Positions 52,184-64,000 of a DNA stretch of 64,000 nt are shown here, one piece after another. The notes beneath the pieces are model-generated. The model was not told the DNA's origin. It saw nothing but the letters and a program-made list of their open reading frames with translations, and did no database searches. A program made the translations under genes and the position numbers. Source of the DNA: Whitmania pigra (taxonomy: Eukaryota > Annelida > Clitellata > Hirudinida > Haemopidae); NCBI GenBank assembly GCA_021613335.1, contig JAJTWR010000323.1, forward strand, positions 663,501 through 727,500. Direction: 5' to 3'. Positions within the stretch are counted from its first letter, which is position 1. Each line of letters opens with the position of its first letter.

Positions 52184-52627
52184 TGGATAAAATTCATACA
52201 AAAGTTTTTGTGAAATGCACATTAATTCATGCTTTTTCAGAAGACCAAAAACAAAAAAAGATAATGGATAAATTTAGGAATTGAGCTTTAACAAGATGCA
52301 ATGAAGCTTTTGCAACAAACAATCATTATCAAAAACAATATTTCTTCGCTTACCATTTATACTAACTTGAATGATTAGATTTAACTAGTCAATTTTTAGG
52401 AATGGCATCAAATTCGGCAATATCAACGCATGACTCGGAGAAAAAAGGCTTAGAATACATTCAAACTTGAACTGAAAAATGACTTAGGTGAATAATATTG
52501 TTGTAAACTTCTCCAAAATAAAAATCTCTGATGACTCGTGTGAGATTATGCTAAACGCTTCTTGAAATTAGACTGGCACTGAAAACAAGAATATTTTTCA
52601 AGTTGAAACATCGAAAAAATCTAAAAT

Positions 52628-52707
52628 CTAAATCCAATTCGTGCAATCCACCTGGTTCGAGAACTGCACTTCTAACTTTTTTCTTAAACTTCCCTCTTTC
52701 ACAGCAT
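52628..52707 (-). other. Possible alternative 3' coding exon of the NCAM-like gene
   Basis: An acceptor (GATGCAG|CA) near 52707 is followed by open frames rich in Lys and Glu, in a position suited to encode a cytoplasmic tail. Which frame is used depends on the upstream donor. This is inference only. Confidence 0.3.
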
Positions 52708-52867
52708 TCTTCTCTTGTGCTGCATCACAAGAACGACCGTAAGATAAACGACCGGCATGAAATTGAAGTACAATCTTACTGGCTCGTTGCAGAAGTGCAT
52801 GGTATCTCGTTAGGTACTTGTTTGCTTCTAAAGAGTAGAAAATTAAATTCAAGATATTTAAGACAAT

Positions 52868-55800
52868 CTAATTAATCAATCCACTGTAAAAAAAAAAAAA
52901 AGCAACTAACAAGAGACTCAGATTTTGTTTTTCTAAATTGCTTGCGGGCTGCGATTTTGAGCATTTTAAGAAAACAGTTCTCGTGAGCCCTTTGTCGCAA
53001 CAGTAACAACACATGACGTCAATGATGGCAGCCATGACTAAAAGAAAGGACACAAAAAGAAAGATGATGATGGGGAGAAGGCCGGTGTAGCCTCTTGAGT
53101 GCCTCATTTCAAGTTCTGACTGCAAGGCTGCAAAACAATTGTCAGGAAATATAACAAAAGAAACACTTATTCTAATAAAAACATTGTTTCGTGATTCATA
53201 TTACAAACCCTCTGCAGTAACAAAAGTGCTGGGACGTGTAAAAACAGACCACCCAATGGCATTTCTGGCTCTCAGCTTTAACACATACAATGACTTTGGC
53301 TCTAGATCTGTTATCAGCAGTCCATTCATTGGATGTTTCAAGTTGTCCTTAACTTTCATGGTAATCCATGACGATTCATCGTTGTCAATGGAATCTTCAT
53401 TGAATTCCAAGCCGAAGTGAGGAAACATCTGAGGATATGGCGATCCCGAAGCATCGTTGACCTGCACGGGCTCTGCTAACTAATATTTTTAGAGGTGATC
53501 AGCAATAAATAAATAAATAAATAAGAGAATGGAAATCAAATAGCTTAGTAACAACTAATAACAATATACCCACTAAATATATCTACAATTATTAGAGCTA
53601 GTCAACATATTTAACAAACAATACAATGACTCCAGATGAATGAAGTAACCATTTTACCTTTTTATACTGAACTTCATATTCAAGTATTGGCATTCCACCA
53701 GTGGTGTTAATCCTCCAAAAGATCCTATGGTCAAAAGCTTTGCTCTGTTCCCATTGATCTTTCACTATGTAGATGGATGGCTCACCTTGGTATGGTTGTA
53801 GAATTTGTTACCAACGTTTATTTCCAAATTAAGGCCTGACCCCATTTGGATTATATAGGCTCAAAGATACATACATATGGAAACAAAAAATAGTGCCTAA
53901 CTTATTCCTTTGGTTAAGACCTCCAATCGCCTCGGAATGCCAGTTCCGACGGCATTCTTTGCCCGTACGATGAACAAGTAACGCGTGTTCGGCTTCAAAT
54001 CAGACATCCTCACTTCATTATCTTCAGCAGGACATAGAAATATGGCATTAGATTAATTAAAGCAACATTTAATGAGAAATACAAAATCCATTTCATACCT
54101 AATCCAAATTCTTGTGTTGTGCCTTGGTTTTGAATGATATATCCAGTTATTGGCATTCCGCCATCTTGAATTGGGGGGTTTATTGCTAACCAGACATCAG
54201 TTGCATGAGATTTTATTAAGGTTACCTCTGGGTAGCTAGGTATAGCTGCAATCAACAGTATTAATAACAATAATATTGTATATAACAGTAATATTAATAA
54301 TAACATCGACAGATATTGACAAAAAACACACGACAGATATATTTAAAATACGTCACAAATGACTACATGGCCTTACTTGCTCTTTTCAGTTCTACATATA
54401 CCTCTGCTTGCCCAAGCAAATTGCTCAATACACACTTGTATTCTCCATAAATCCATGTTTGATCAGGTTCAGTTACAAAAATCTATAGTACAAAAGAGAT
54501 AATAATAAACATTAAAGAATTAATCCTTCATATTTTTACAATACCTGAAGACTGGAAAAATTGGTTCCAACGAACGATTTAAAGGTATCATTTGGTTTTA
54601 GCTCTGTCGTGCCATGATACCAAGTAGCATTTGGCATGGGACTAGAAGCAAAATGTATGCTGAGATTCTTAGAAATGCCAGCCCAAATGTATACCAAAGG
54701 TAGCGTTTTCAGTTTGTTAATGCGGGGCGAATCTGCGAAAATGCCAAAAAATACAAACTTAGGTTAATGTCATTATTTCAATTGTATTTCTGAACGTACA
54801 TTGAACTCTTATCCTGGCATATTGAACGTCCTCAGCATACAAATTGCTCGCCATGCAGAAATAAATCCCAGCATCATCCGGTTCTATGTCTGAAATTTGG
54901 AGTTGATAACTCCCTTTTTCAAGCCACTTGATCTTCATTCTTTCATATGATGTCTGACAAAATCCAGTTACCAAGTTATAAATTTATTATTGTTGACATT
55001 GATTTTATAACTGCTAATGTCTGAATATAATTATCTGTACAAGTAAGCACAAATAACTTAATATTCGTACACTGAAAATTGTTTCATGAGAAATAGCTGA
55101 ATGAATCTCACAATGCAATTTACAAACCTTAATAAAGCTAATTAAAAAATTTAAAAAAAAAATTTTGTTGAACAAAACTAATTGAAGTAAAAATCAAGCA
55201 GAAAATGCTTCACTCTACTAATAGTAGGACTCATTGCACTGCCTCAAGATGTAACAAATTGAAATTTATTGCAAAACATTTTTTTGTGAGACCCTAACAT
55301 TGTGGTAGAGGCTGTGGTGATCATCTTGTTTTTTGCCCATCGAGACTTCTGATGTGGGATCTCCGTCGACTCTGCAAATCATGCTGGCAGACCCACCCTC
55401 GTTGACCATAATGTCTTCGAACTGAACCACTTTAGCTGGCACTGTTAATAAAATATTATAATTGGTGATATTTCATGAGTCTATTTAATTTTCGAAAACA
55501 TAATTGAACGAAATAGCAAACAGCTGCAAACCCGTATTAATTACAAATAAATCATTAAGCATTATTAGATGGCTCTAAGCATAATGACTTCCAAAAATCA
55601 GATAATGGGCAGAAGAAAAGGAACTTTATCAAACACCAATGAGTAAGGACAGGCTTCAAAGCCTTCTAAATAGTCCTTCTAAAGAAATGGCTTAGAGAAA
55701 TTCTTAAGTAATTCCCCCATAGACCTTAACAATTTATTTCCCTTTGAATAAATAATGATTCAAAGTTATAAAATTAAGGAAGAAATGTCTTCGATTAAAA

Positions 55801-57522
55801 AAACTAAATTGGTAGCCATGTTAATGCCTCGGAGAGAATTACATAATACGCAATACTATCATAATTGATTGTCTTAATTAACTTACCAAACACAGTGAAG
55901 AGTCCTACAGCAGACTCGTTGACCCCGGCTTCATTTCTCGCGATGCACTTATAATATCCCTCGTCTTCTTTAACTGTAGGTTTGAACATCAACAAATTAT
56001 CTTTCAAGACAATCCTCCTCCGATTATCTTCTTGGAGTTTTACCAACGTTCCATTCTCCCCGATCTGAAAATTGTACGTGAAAACGCATGAAAACGTTTA
56101 AGTTAATAAGGACACGTTAAGTGGTCTTCAAAACCATTTTTATGTAAAGCATTGATTTCATAGACAATTCATACGGCCTTTTCTACCACAAGGAAACAGG
56201 GATTTAAAAACTAAATGTTACATGTTGCAACAATCAACCGAATTATTATGATAACAAGAGTACAAACAGTAACTAACACTAACATACCAGTAACAATTCA
56301 AAAAAAATTCAAAAACCTTATGAAATTCAAAGGTCGGAGTCGGGTATCCGTCGGCCAGGCAGGTGAAATTAAAATCCTCTCCCTGTACGGCCTCGTTCTT
56401 GCCGACGCCCCTGACGATTCTAGGAGGCACTGTCAACGATTAGATTTGCAATATTGACTTCCTAATAACACCCAGTTCACCTTTGAAATTCTTAAGTTGA
56501 TTTTGTGAATATAATTAAAAAACAAGGCAAGCGGATCACTATCAATAAACCTCGCCAATAAACGACAATCTTGATAATCTTACCGTGGACTGTAACGTTG
56601 ATTGACTTTGATTCCAGCAGTCCTGCGTTGTCTATTTCGGCACTGCAAATGTAAATTCCGGCATCTCGTTCCGTCGCATTGACCACTTTTAAGCCATCCT
56701 TCATCTTTACATATTTAGCACCTATATTGAAAAATTAAATTTCAGCATATTAATTAATCAGAATTAATTATTTTCACAAAGTTCTTGCCCTTCTCAATCA
56801 AATCTAACAATAAGTCACATTACCTGGTACGACTTTTTCTTTGTTGAATTTCCAGTACACAACCGGATCTGTCTCCCCGCTGACTTTGCATATTATTGTA
56901 GAATTGGTGTTGACGACCAAATTTTGGTGTGATGGCACTTCGTCAAATGTGATGCCCTCTAGCAACAGAAAATTCATCAGTTTTTACCAATCGTTGACAT
57001 CACTTCTAATATAAAAATTTTAATTTCAATACAATGATGAACTCACTAAAAATTATTAGCTTAATCGACTTCTCTTGAAGTATCCCGGACACGTTTCCAA
57101 CGCAAGTATAGTGACCAGTGTCAGAATTTTGAGTATTGGTTATAATCAGCTTCTTAGATGAACTACTTAGAATATCCAAAGAGATCCTTTATTATTAAAT
57201 GTAAGATTGTAAACAATTTACAAGATAATTCTAGAAAATGAAGAATGCAACCTTGGATCCCAATAATCATTAGTAATTTCATTTCCTGAGGCATCAAGCC
57301 ACTTCAGAGTCTTGGCAATGGAAGATGAACAAGTAATGACAACCGATGAACCTGCTGGCCTAGATATAGTATCTTGCTCAGGCTTAATAGAAAGATTATC
57401 ACATTCTGAAAGTAATAAATGCTCTCTATAAACTCTGAGCTATTTTGAAATACAAAAGTTAAACGTGTTGGCCAACCTGGGATCGACAGCAGTATAAATA
57501 TAACGTTAATTAAAAACCACAT
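52868..57522 (-). CDS. NCAM / fasciclin-II-like cell adhesion protein (5 Ig, 2 FN3, TM)
   Basis: Single-pass adhesion protein. Exons in coding order: 57522-57477, 57405-57252, 57186-57047, 56958-56824, 56721-56584, 56429-56317, 56064-55887, 55441-55293, 54953-54800, 54732-54545, 54482-54377, 54245-54099, 54021-53902, 53785-53658, 53479-53209, 53127-52868; 808 aa in this model. A signal peptide (about 1-15) is followed by five Ig domains, most split over two exons, FN3 domains at about 500-590 and 592-720, and a TM helix at about 739-765 followed by Cys-rich IDVMCCYCCDKG, like NCAM and Fas2. Ig1 and Ig2 have the usual Cys-Trp-Cys; Ig3 has Phe and Ig4 Met for Trp; Ig5 has His where the first Cys belongs. 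The C-terminus is uncertain: the last 15 residues read through a poly-T tract that looks like an acceptor, and a donor at 52911 could splice to a downstream exon near 52707. Confidence 0.87.
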
Positions 57523-59157
57523 AGTAACTACAACCTTCTTAATTTAAAAAATGACAAAGGCTGTGTAGTTATAGTTTCGCAAAAATATCCGAGTTTCACT
57601 AGATGCTGATGTAACTCATATACAAATAAGTTGAAATTTATCGTGCACCTTAATATAAAATATTTTCAAACTCATCTGTTCCTAAAGCTCGCCCACGCAC
57701 TGACATATCACCAGGTCAACAAACGTCTAATCAAATTTATAGCGTCTCGTCGTTTGGATGATGTCAGAAGAATTCGCAACAGAGGCGTGCCTTATATTAG
57801 ACATCCTCTGTTTTGCTGAGACTCTTAGCAGGTCAACAGATTTCAGCTACGGAGGCAAAAAAGCAAGATTTTGCTTTAATATCAGTTTTACCTTATTATA
57901 CCCATAAAATAGTGCTACGCGGTAGGGGCGTTTTTTACGAAAATTTTTATCAGGTTGTACCATAATTATTAATATTATTATTATTATCATCATCATCATT
58001 ACTATTATTCAACAACCAAATGTTACAAATTTTATAATATGACTCAAAAGAATTGCCTTATACTTAAATTATACTGTATAACCATTAAGGTTGGTTGATT
58101 AGCCAGATATCTTTTCAACCAGACACTAACAAAATTGATGGTCCTTGATCTACTAACCAATTAAATATATTAGTTTTAATTTTTATTATAATATATTACA
58201 CATTTAATTTTGATAAAAAAATGTTGTTACATACCGGGTTGGGAGCTAGAACAGCGGTTTCAAAAAATTCAGTTTTTGCTTAGCTGAAAACTTTTTTGGG
58301 GCCCGTCCGGGTTCTAAAAACCAGGTTTAGCCTTTCCATTAAAAAATTTACATAAGACCCCCAAATTTCAGTCGGCGGCCCTGCATAGAGGTAGCAAATT
58401 TTTTACGTCCCTGATGCTCACCCTTATATGGGTCTAGTTGAGGCACCCTATACTCTACGTGTAAATATATTCAATATAACTTTTCATTATTTAAAATTAT
58501 TTTCTTATTAGCAAAATGTGGAGCAAATCCCATTTTCCAGAAAATAAATTTTGCAAAAAGTCATGTACAAAACATAGACGTTGATCTATATAATGCTTAA
58601 ATTATTTTGGATTAAATTACGCTTATCCGCGATGAGTAACTCGTAATGTATAATTTATTAATTATAAAATTTGTAATAAATTATCAAACGAATATTTAAT
58701 ATTTTATAAATTTATAATCTTTTATAGATTATTGTTTGAAGTGTTTATTGTTACTGGCAATATTTTCTAGTTAACATCACATTCGTTATTGGTCTCCTAA
58801 AAACAGTTGTAAACATTTTGATTGTGTTTTCTGGAGTTGTGTAATTGTAATTCTCGCGACACTTCTAAAGGTCACAAAGAAGGGTTGTAGAGTTAGTGTT
58901 AACTTTAGGGTGATCTTTATTTTTAAGTTTTCGCCAACCTTTTATGACGAAAGTGACTTAGTGCGCATAAGAACAGAAATTTAGCAATTTGAAACGTATA
59001 TCTAACATATTTATTGCAAGAACATTTCGCACTTATTCTTATTTTTACTGACTTAAGTTTTGTTTTTAAACTTATTGTTTGTGGATTTAATATATCTCAG
59101 AATATTTGAAGGATTTTATTGCAGTATTTTGAATTTTTCTCTTTAATCATTTTCAGT
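57523..59157. other. Head-to-head intergenic region, NCAM-like / OSER1-like
   Basis: 1.6 kb containing the promoters of both genes. OSER1 probably has a 5' non-coding exon here, because an acceptor (TTTTCAG|T) sits one base before its ATG. A GC-richer block at about 58235-58460, unlike the flanks, may be a degraded mobile element. A short ATT/CAT run lies at about 57966-58006. Confidence 0.5.
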
Positions 59158-59862
59158 ATGTCAGAATCTGCTAAACTTGAGAAAGATAACCTAAAGCAGG
59201 AACCAATAAATCCAAATGAGCCCTTAGAACAGCTTTCCTTAGAGCGTCTTTCATTCACTGATGAGCACTGTTCAAATAAGTCATGTGGGTGTAAAAAGGG
59301 TCTTAAAAGAACTGACAGAAGTGATGTCACATCTTTTGACATTTTTGGTATGAAAGCATCAAAGAGGTTTTGCGGTGAAAATGTTTATAAGCATGAAGAA
59401 AGCAGCAATCTAAACTTGAACAAAATCAAGATTGGTACTCAGATGAAAAAGAAAACCCCTAAATGCAAACTCTCGAGGAATGTCCAGGCAAAAAACATGG
59501 GATCTGGAGATTTCAAAACCTTCGGAAATCCTGAAGAATTTATGAATTTTAAAAGTCTTGCGATATCGTCTCCTAGCGAAAGCAAAACGCCGAGTAGTTA
59601 TTCTGGTCAGAATTTCAAAGAACTTAGGGGAGGAGACTTCGCAAGCAGCATATCCGCCATTATAAACGAAACAAAAGCCATTGACTTGAAGACGGGTGGA
59701 GACGATTCTCAAACCTGCGGTCAAGTGATGCCAAGCTGTTCGCAGGAAGCCATGACATCGTGTACCGAGGACTGGAGCACGGACGAGCTCTCGAGTTACT
59801 TCGAATATTTTTGCCACATACCGAAAAAGATGTCCGACATGGCCAAAATGATGTATGCCTGA
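59158..59862 (+). CDS. OSER1: OSER1-like protein
   Basis: Probable orthologue of oxidative-stress-responsive serine-rich protein 1, 234 aa (human 292). The match rests on the C-terminus, where DELSSYFEYFCHIPKKMSDM followed by AKMMYA aligns with the conserved end of the human protein (IPKKMSHMAEMMYT), and on a small Cys cluster (Cys38, Cys43, Cys45 in CSNKSCGCK) followed by VTSFDIFGM, which also has a counterpart in human. The middle is low-complexity and rich in Ser and Lys, with no membrane segment. ATG at 59158 is chosen because an AG acceptor ends at 59156 and the upstream Met at 59119 would fall in the intron. The molecular function of the family is poorly defined. Coding is in one exon. 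Confidence 0.82.
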   Translation: MSESAKLEKDNLKQEPINPNEPLEQLSLERLSFTDEHCSNKSCGCKKGLKRTDRSDVTSFDIFGMKASKRFCGENVYKHEESSNLNLNKIKIGTQMKKKTPKCKLSRNVQAKNMGSGDFKTFGNPEEFMNFKSLAISSPSESKTPSSYSGQNFKELRGGDFASSISAIINETKAIDLKTGGDDSQTCGQVMPSCSQEAMTSCTEDWSTDELSSYFEYFCHIPKKMSDMAKMMYA

Positions 59863-60692
59863 AACCCCTTACAAACTAAACTACTAATTTTTTGAGTATC
59901 TTTAAATCCATTTACATGTTCATAATTATGACCCACACTACCTCCGATGTGATCTTGCTTAACATCACATGTGAATGAATGCTCGTGCGCTTTGAACCAT
60001 TGCCAGATAAAAAAAATAACAGTGATTTTTTATATCAAGAATAAATGCAACATTCACACTGAATGTCTTTGGGTGGATAAATAACTATCATCAGCACGGG
60101 GAATAAATTTGTAGGTTTGGGCAAATGCATTATGAAGGTGGAAAGGCACTAATGAATGATGAATTGCACAATCACTTGAATTGGTCTTTTTTTTATGCCT
60201 GACCCGGTAAAATTGCATCGGCGGTTTAGTTATATTGAGAAGATTCGACTGAATATCCATCGGCGATTGTAAAAAAATCCCAGCATACTAAGCCTTAGTC
60301 CGATTTTTAAACGAAATGTTTTTACATTGGCTGGCGCGGTTTGAAACAATAAAATGAATCAGTATTCGTTTTTTTCTGATTGAATATTTTTTGTATTAAT
60401 TCTCGAAAAGCAAGCAGAATAAGGACATTTATGACTAAGACGACTTTCAAATATTTATGAATTTGCATAAAATTATTCTTTACCGCTAAAATTAGTTTTC
60501 TTTAAAGAAAGATGCTTTTGGATACTTGTCTAAATTAATAACTTAAGAAAATGGTTTGGATTATTTAGACATCCTAATTTATTACTCTCTGATCTTGTAA
60601 GTTCATCTGAGCTGCAGAATAATCCTGGCTGAGTCGGACGGGCTGCTGCTGGAGTAGATGTTCGTCCGTGATTTTTCGAGTTGTCAGCAAAA

Positions 60693-61833
60693 ATGGAAGA
60701 TGAAATTGTTCCTCAGAGCTTTGTCGATATTGCAAGTTCTATCAAGCGACTTAAAATGTTTCCATATTTCGAAGTTGCACATTACATCCTAACTTGCCTC
60801 CTAGTACGAGATGATACTTATTCCTTGAAAATAGCTGGTATTTATTTACTAATCGTTTGGATAAAACATTAACCTACAATTTGACCTAGGACGTGAAATG
60901 TACCCTCAGGTCCCAAAGGTTTCCACAGAAATCATCCCCTGGCATGCTATGTTGGATGTATGATGCTCTGCTTTGCTAATAGTTTGGTGGGAAATCTGCT
61001 ACTCGGGGAGCCCCTTTTGCTGACCTTTGATAACGAGATTAACATCGTCATTGCGAGTGTGGTATGGTGAGTAATCAAAATAGATGTGGAGGAATAGGTG
61101 CTATATTTCCTATGACTATTTTAAGATCGTGGCATGGATTTTGTTTTAGGTATTTAGTGAACTATAGCCCATTTGATGTTGTGTATCACTTTGCAAAGTT
61201 TGTTCCAGTCAGAATAATTCTGATGATGATGCAAGAAATGCTAAGACTCAACAGAATATATGATGGCATCAATTTTGCTACCACGAATTTCTCAGGAGCA
61301 CTTCTTTTTGTTTGCATTTTTGGAACTTTAAAGGGTGGGTTGTTTCATTCATTTTAACTGAATCATATTTTTACCAAGTTGAGATAACCTTTAGGTTCAG
61401 CATCACTGCACATCAGAATGTTTCAACGACTCTTATGTGGAAAATGGCTTCCTGGATCATTGGAATTATTCAACCCGACTCCGTTCGTCTTAAGATTTTG
61501 TTTTTACAAATGGCTATATTTTTTTCTCACGTTCGATTTCGATTTATCAGAGTTTCCAAATCCAGTTTTGTTGCCGGGATATGCTTCACTCTTCAACGCA
61601 GAGGCCTCGTAGAATTTTCCGATCCCTTGTTCTATTTTTCGCTCATTTTTTTCCTTTGCCTCGTTCGATTCTTCTGGGTTGTCTTTGGGGTCGACGTTTT
61701 CAAGCTCTTTGAAAATATTTTAGGCTTTTTGTTTTTTGGTGGACTGTTGGATTGGATTGACAGAAGGAGAAGAAGATTGGAAGGCGACAAGCTGGCAATG
61801 GATGCTGCCAAATTAATGAAAAAACACAAGTAA
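60693..61833 (+). CDS. Trimeric intracellular cation (TRIC) channel, TMEM38 family
   Basis: ER/SR monovalent cation channel that balances charge during calcium release (family knowledge). Exons: 60693-60837, 60910-61066, 61150-61334, 61395-61482, 61551-61833; 858 nt, 285 aa, close to the usual 290-300. Family features in order: MFPYFEVAHY at the N-terminus, GNLLLGEPL, WYLVNYSPFDVVYHFAKFVP, MQEMLRLNRIYDGI, GTLKG, FQRLLCGKWLP, VAGICFTLQ, then a last TM and LFFGG, and a basic tail ending MKKHK. The pore/lipid-site motif, KEVxR in vertebrates, reads QEMLR here, so the Lys is Gln. The intron 61483-61550 (68 bp) has no stop in the upstream frame, so retention would give a different C-terminus ending at 61612. 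Confidence 0.9.
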
Positions 61834-63420
61834 ATGAAGAGAGGTGGACATAAAATTGATCTCTAAACTTCTAGTCCGTTTTGAAGCAGATAGTTAAGAT
61901 AAATCCTATTTATTCGGTTAACTGTTTATTTAATTCCAAGCATCTTAAACAACTTTGCACGACTTGTTGCATTTATATATATATTTTTTTTTATGAATCG
62001 TTATAGTTTGGAAACACGCTAGCATCAATGAGGAGTATGAAGTTGAGATTTTTTAGTTTTGCTTATCATCTGTTGATTTTCTTTTGGAGATTTCATCCTA
62101 TGAAACCATTTGAGACTTTTGTGTGATAAAATTTTCAATTATTATTATGTAATATCTATGATGTTATATAATTTAAGCTAAATTTTAAAATTATTTTTGA
62201 GTTTGTTTTTGTGTCATCATGGGATTTTAACGAGCACTTTTCAATATCCTTTGTTATGAAAAGGTTACCGACTAATCAAATTATTACCGGTATTAGTCCA
62301 TTTTTCTTATTTACATCTTCAATGCAATTGTTTTCTCTCTTGACAAGTAATCATCAAGAGATTGTTTTTAAGGACATTATGCACTTTTTAGTTGACAACT
62401 GCCCTGAAGCTGAAAAATATCTATTTCTTAGTTTGAACTTAGAACGAAGTTGGTTCCTCGTGAACTATTTAATACCCTCATTTTTCATGTCAAACAAGTG
62501 CCTTTTTGAAGTATTTTGATTTTTAGATAATAAAAGAAAACTTGGTACTACTATTCCACTATATGATTAACAGAAATTTTTTTAAGGTATTTTGGTTGTT
62601 GGATAGTTATTTGAAGTCTAACTCATAAATGGGATGATGAATTTTAGCGTCTGCGTTAAATCTTAAGTTCTGAATTTAAATATGATCTGACCTAAGACTT
62701 GTTCAGCAGCCATATGAATGACATAATAATAATAAAATATTAATAGTAACAATAATAACAGTCACTAATACAACTACATTATTAACAAATTAACGGGTTT
62801 ATTCATATAAAGCTTTCTAAGCTTGTAGTCAGGAGAATTGCCATGTTTGATAATGGAAGGAACTTAATTGATTTTAATGATATTTGTATTTTATTGTCAA
62901 TCGAAAGGTTCGTTACTTGCCTTTCGAATTTTATTAAAGGCTTGTTTAGAATTACTAATTAAATATTTAAATTATAAATCATTTAATATATTCTCGTTTC
63001 GGTAAGAGCGACGACAACATATATTCTTACAGTTTTATTGTAAAATTCAGAGCAATAAAATCATTGAACAAATGATAATTTTGATGGTTAGAACCACTAA
63101 ACACTTAACGAATAAAATTAGCACAATTTGAACATTAGGAAAGGCGCTTACTAAAACAAATATTTAAATACAGGAATTAACAAAAAAGTTTTTACATCGC
63201 ATTTAGCTTGTTTAATTCCAAAAACCCAACACGAGAACAATCCTCATTTAACGTTGACAAAATAATTTCGATTTAAAAATACATTTGACAGATCTTCTGA
63301 TGCTTGTAGGAACATAAGTTAGACATGGAATAATATCATAATATAAATAATCTCACCAATAACATATTTTATGCCTAAAGATTGCATAATTATGCATAAA
63401 TCAATAATATTATATTCATA
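61834..63420. other. Region downstream of the TRIC gene
   Basis: AT-rich, without a supportable gene. An open frame of about 100 codons at 62211-62519 (+) lacks a clear ATG at its start and any known domain; AATAAA follows its stop at 62529-62534. It could equally be 3' UTR of the TRIC gene. Confidence 0.45.
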
Positions 63421-63426
63421 TAATAA

Positions 63427-63770
<344 letters not shown>

Positions 63771-63940
63771 GATATTAATAATAATGCATAGTTAGTTTAT
63801 TTAAAATAAAATAAATATTTTTAAATATTACCGTAAAATGTTAGAAATAATTAAAGGACTTTCCGAAGATTTAACGACTTTCATTTTTACGAGGAGCAGT
63901 TTCTTCTGTCCTAAAGGATTGTTTCTTTGAATTTTATGGA

Positions 63941-64000
63941 AGCAACTGAGGTATAATGTTGCCAGTATTTGTAGCAACTGAGGTATAATGTTGCCAGTAT
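63941..64000. repeat. 32-bp direct repeat at the window edge
   Basis: The 28-base string beginning AGCAACTGAGGTATAATGTT is identical at 63941 and 63973. The window stops inside or at the end of the second copy, so the array may continue. Confidence 0.85.

Noticed and set aside
59410..59817. 135-codon minus-strand ORF opposite OSER1
   Set aside because: Antisense shadow of a recognised conserved protein; no family resemblance of its own.
61312..61833. 173-codon single-exon reading of the TRIC C-terminal half
   Set aside because: Its first half does not match TRIC; splicing exon 4 (61395-61482) to 61551 gives a continuous family match.
62211..62519. 102-codon ORF downstream of the TRIC gene
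   Set aside because: No ATG at the start, no recognised domain, AT-driven composition; may be 3' UTR. Left as a remark only.

Overview
This window is nuclear DNA from an animal: AT-rich, microsatellite-rich, with long exon-intron genes whose exons are GC-richer than their introns. A type-1 tyramine/octopamine-type receptor, together with rotatin, an NCAM/fasciclin-II type adhesion protein and an SLC6 carrier, points to a bilaterian, most likely a protostome. Nothing seen fixes the phylum. All gene models below were spliced by hand from GT-AG (and two GC-AG) junctions, and codon phase was checked across every intron.

Layout. 1-5860: non-coding, with several tandem repeats. 5862-9673 (+): amine GPCR in two exons. 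10877-13280 (-): secreted S1 serine protease, six exons. 15229-30498 (+): rotatin (RTTN), 44 exons, about 2094 aa. 30665-35420 (-): HDGF-related/LEDGF-type chromatin protein with PWWP and integrase-binding domains, 19 exons, several of them micro-exons, tail-to-tail with rotatin. 38608-50517 (-): SLC6 transporter, 13 exons, 616 aa. 51100-52121 (+): proteasome subunit beta-3 (PSMB3), six exons. 52868-57522 (-): NCAM/Fas2-like protein with five Ig and two FN3 domains and one membrane span, 16 exons. 59158-59862 (+): OSER1-like protein. 60693-61833 (+): TRIC cation channel (TMEM38), five exons. 61834-64000: non-coding, with a large microsatellite and a 32-bp repeat at the window edge.

These are unrelated chromosomal neighbours, not an operon. 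Several pairs are head-to-head (protease/RTTN, SLC6/PSMB3, NCAM-like/OSER1), and RTTN and the HDGF-like gene converge with interleaved poly(A) signals.

Most interesting points: the SLC6 protein lacks the TM1 and TM7 Asn ligands of sodium site 1 and the TM3 substrate Tyr but keeps sodium site 2; a rotatin intron carries an array of about ten 73-75 bp repeats with two ATGGCG-type (YY1/Pho-like) cores per unit; another rotatin intron repeats its own 5' splice site in tandem; rotatin has two GC-AG introns; the HDGF-like gene has a run of micro-exons; the TRIC channel has Gln in place of the Lys of its lipid-binding motif. I found no clear new multi-gene system.
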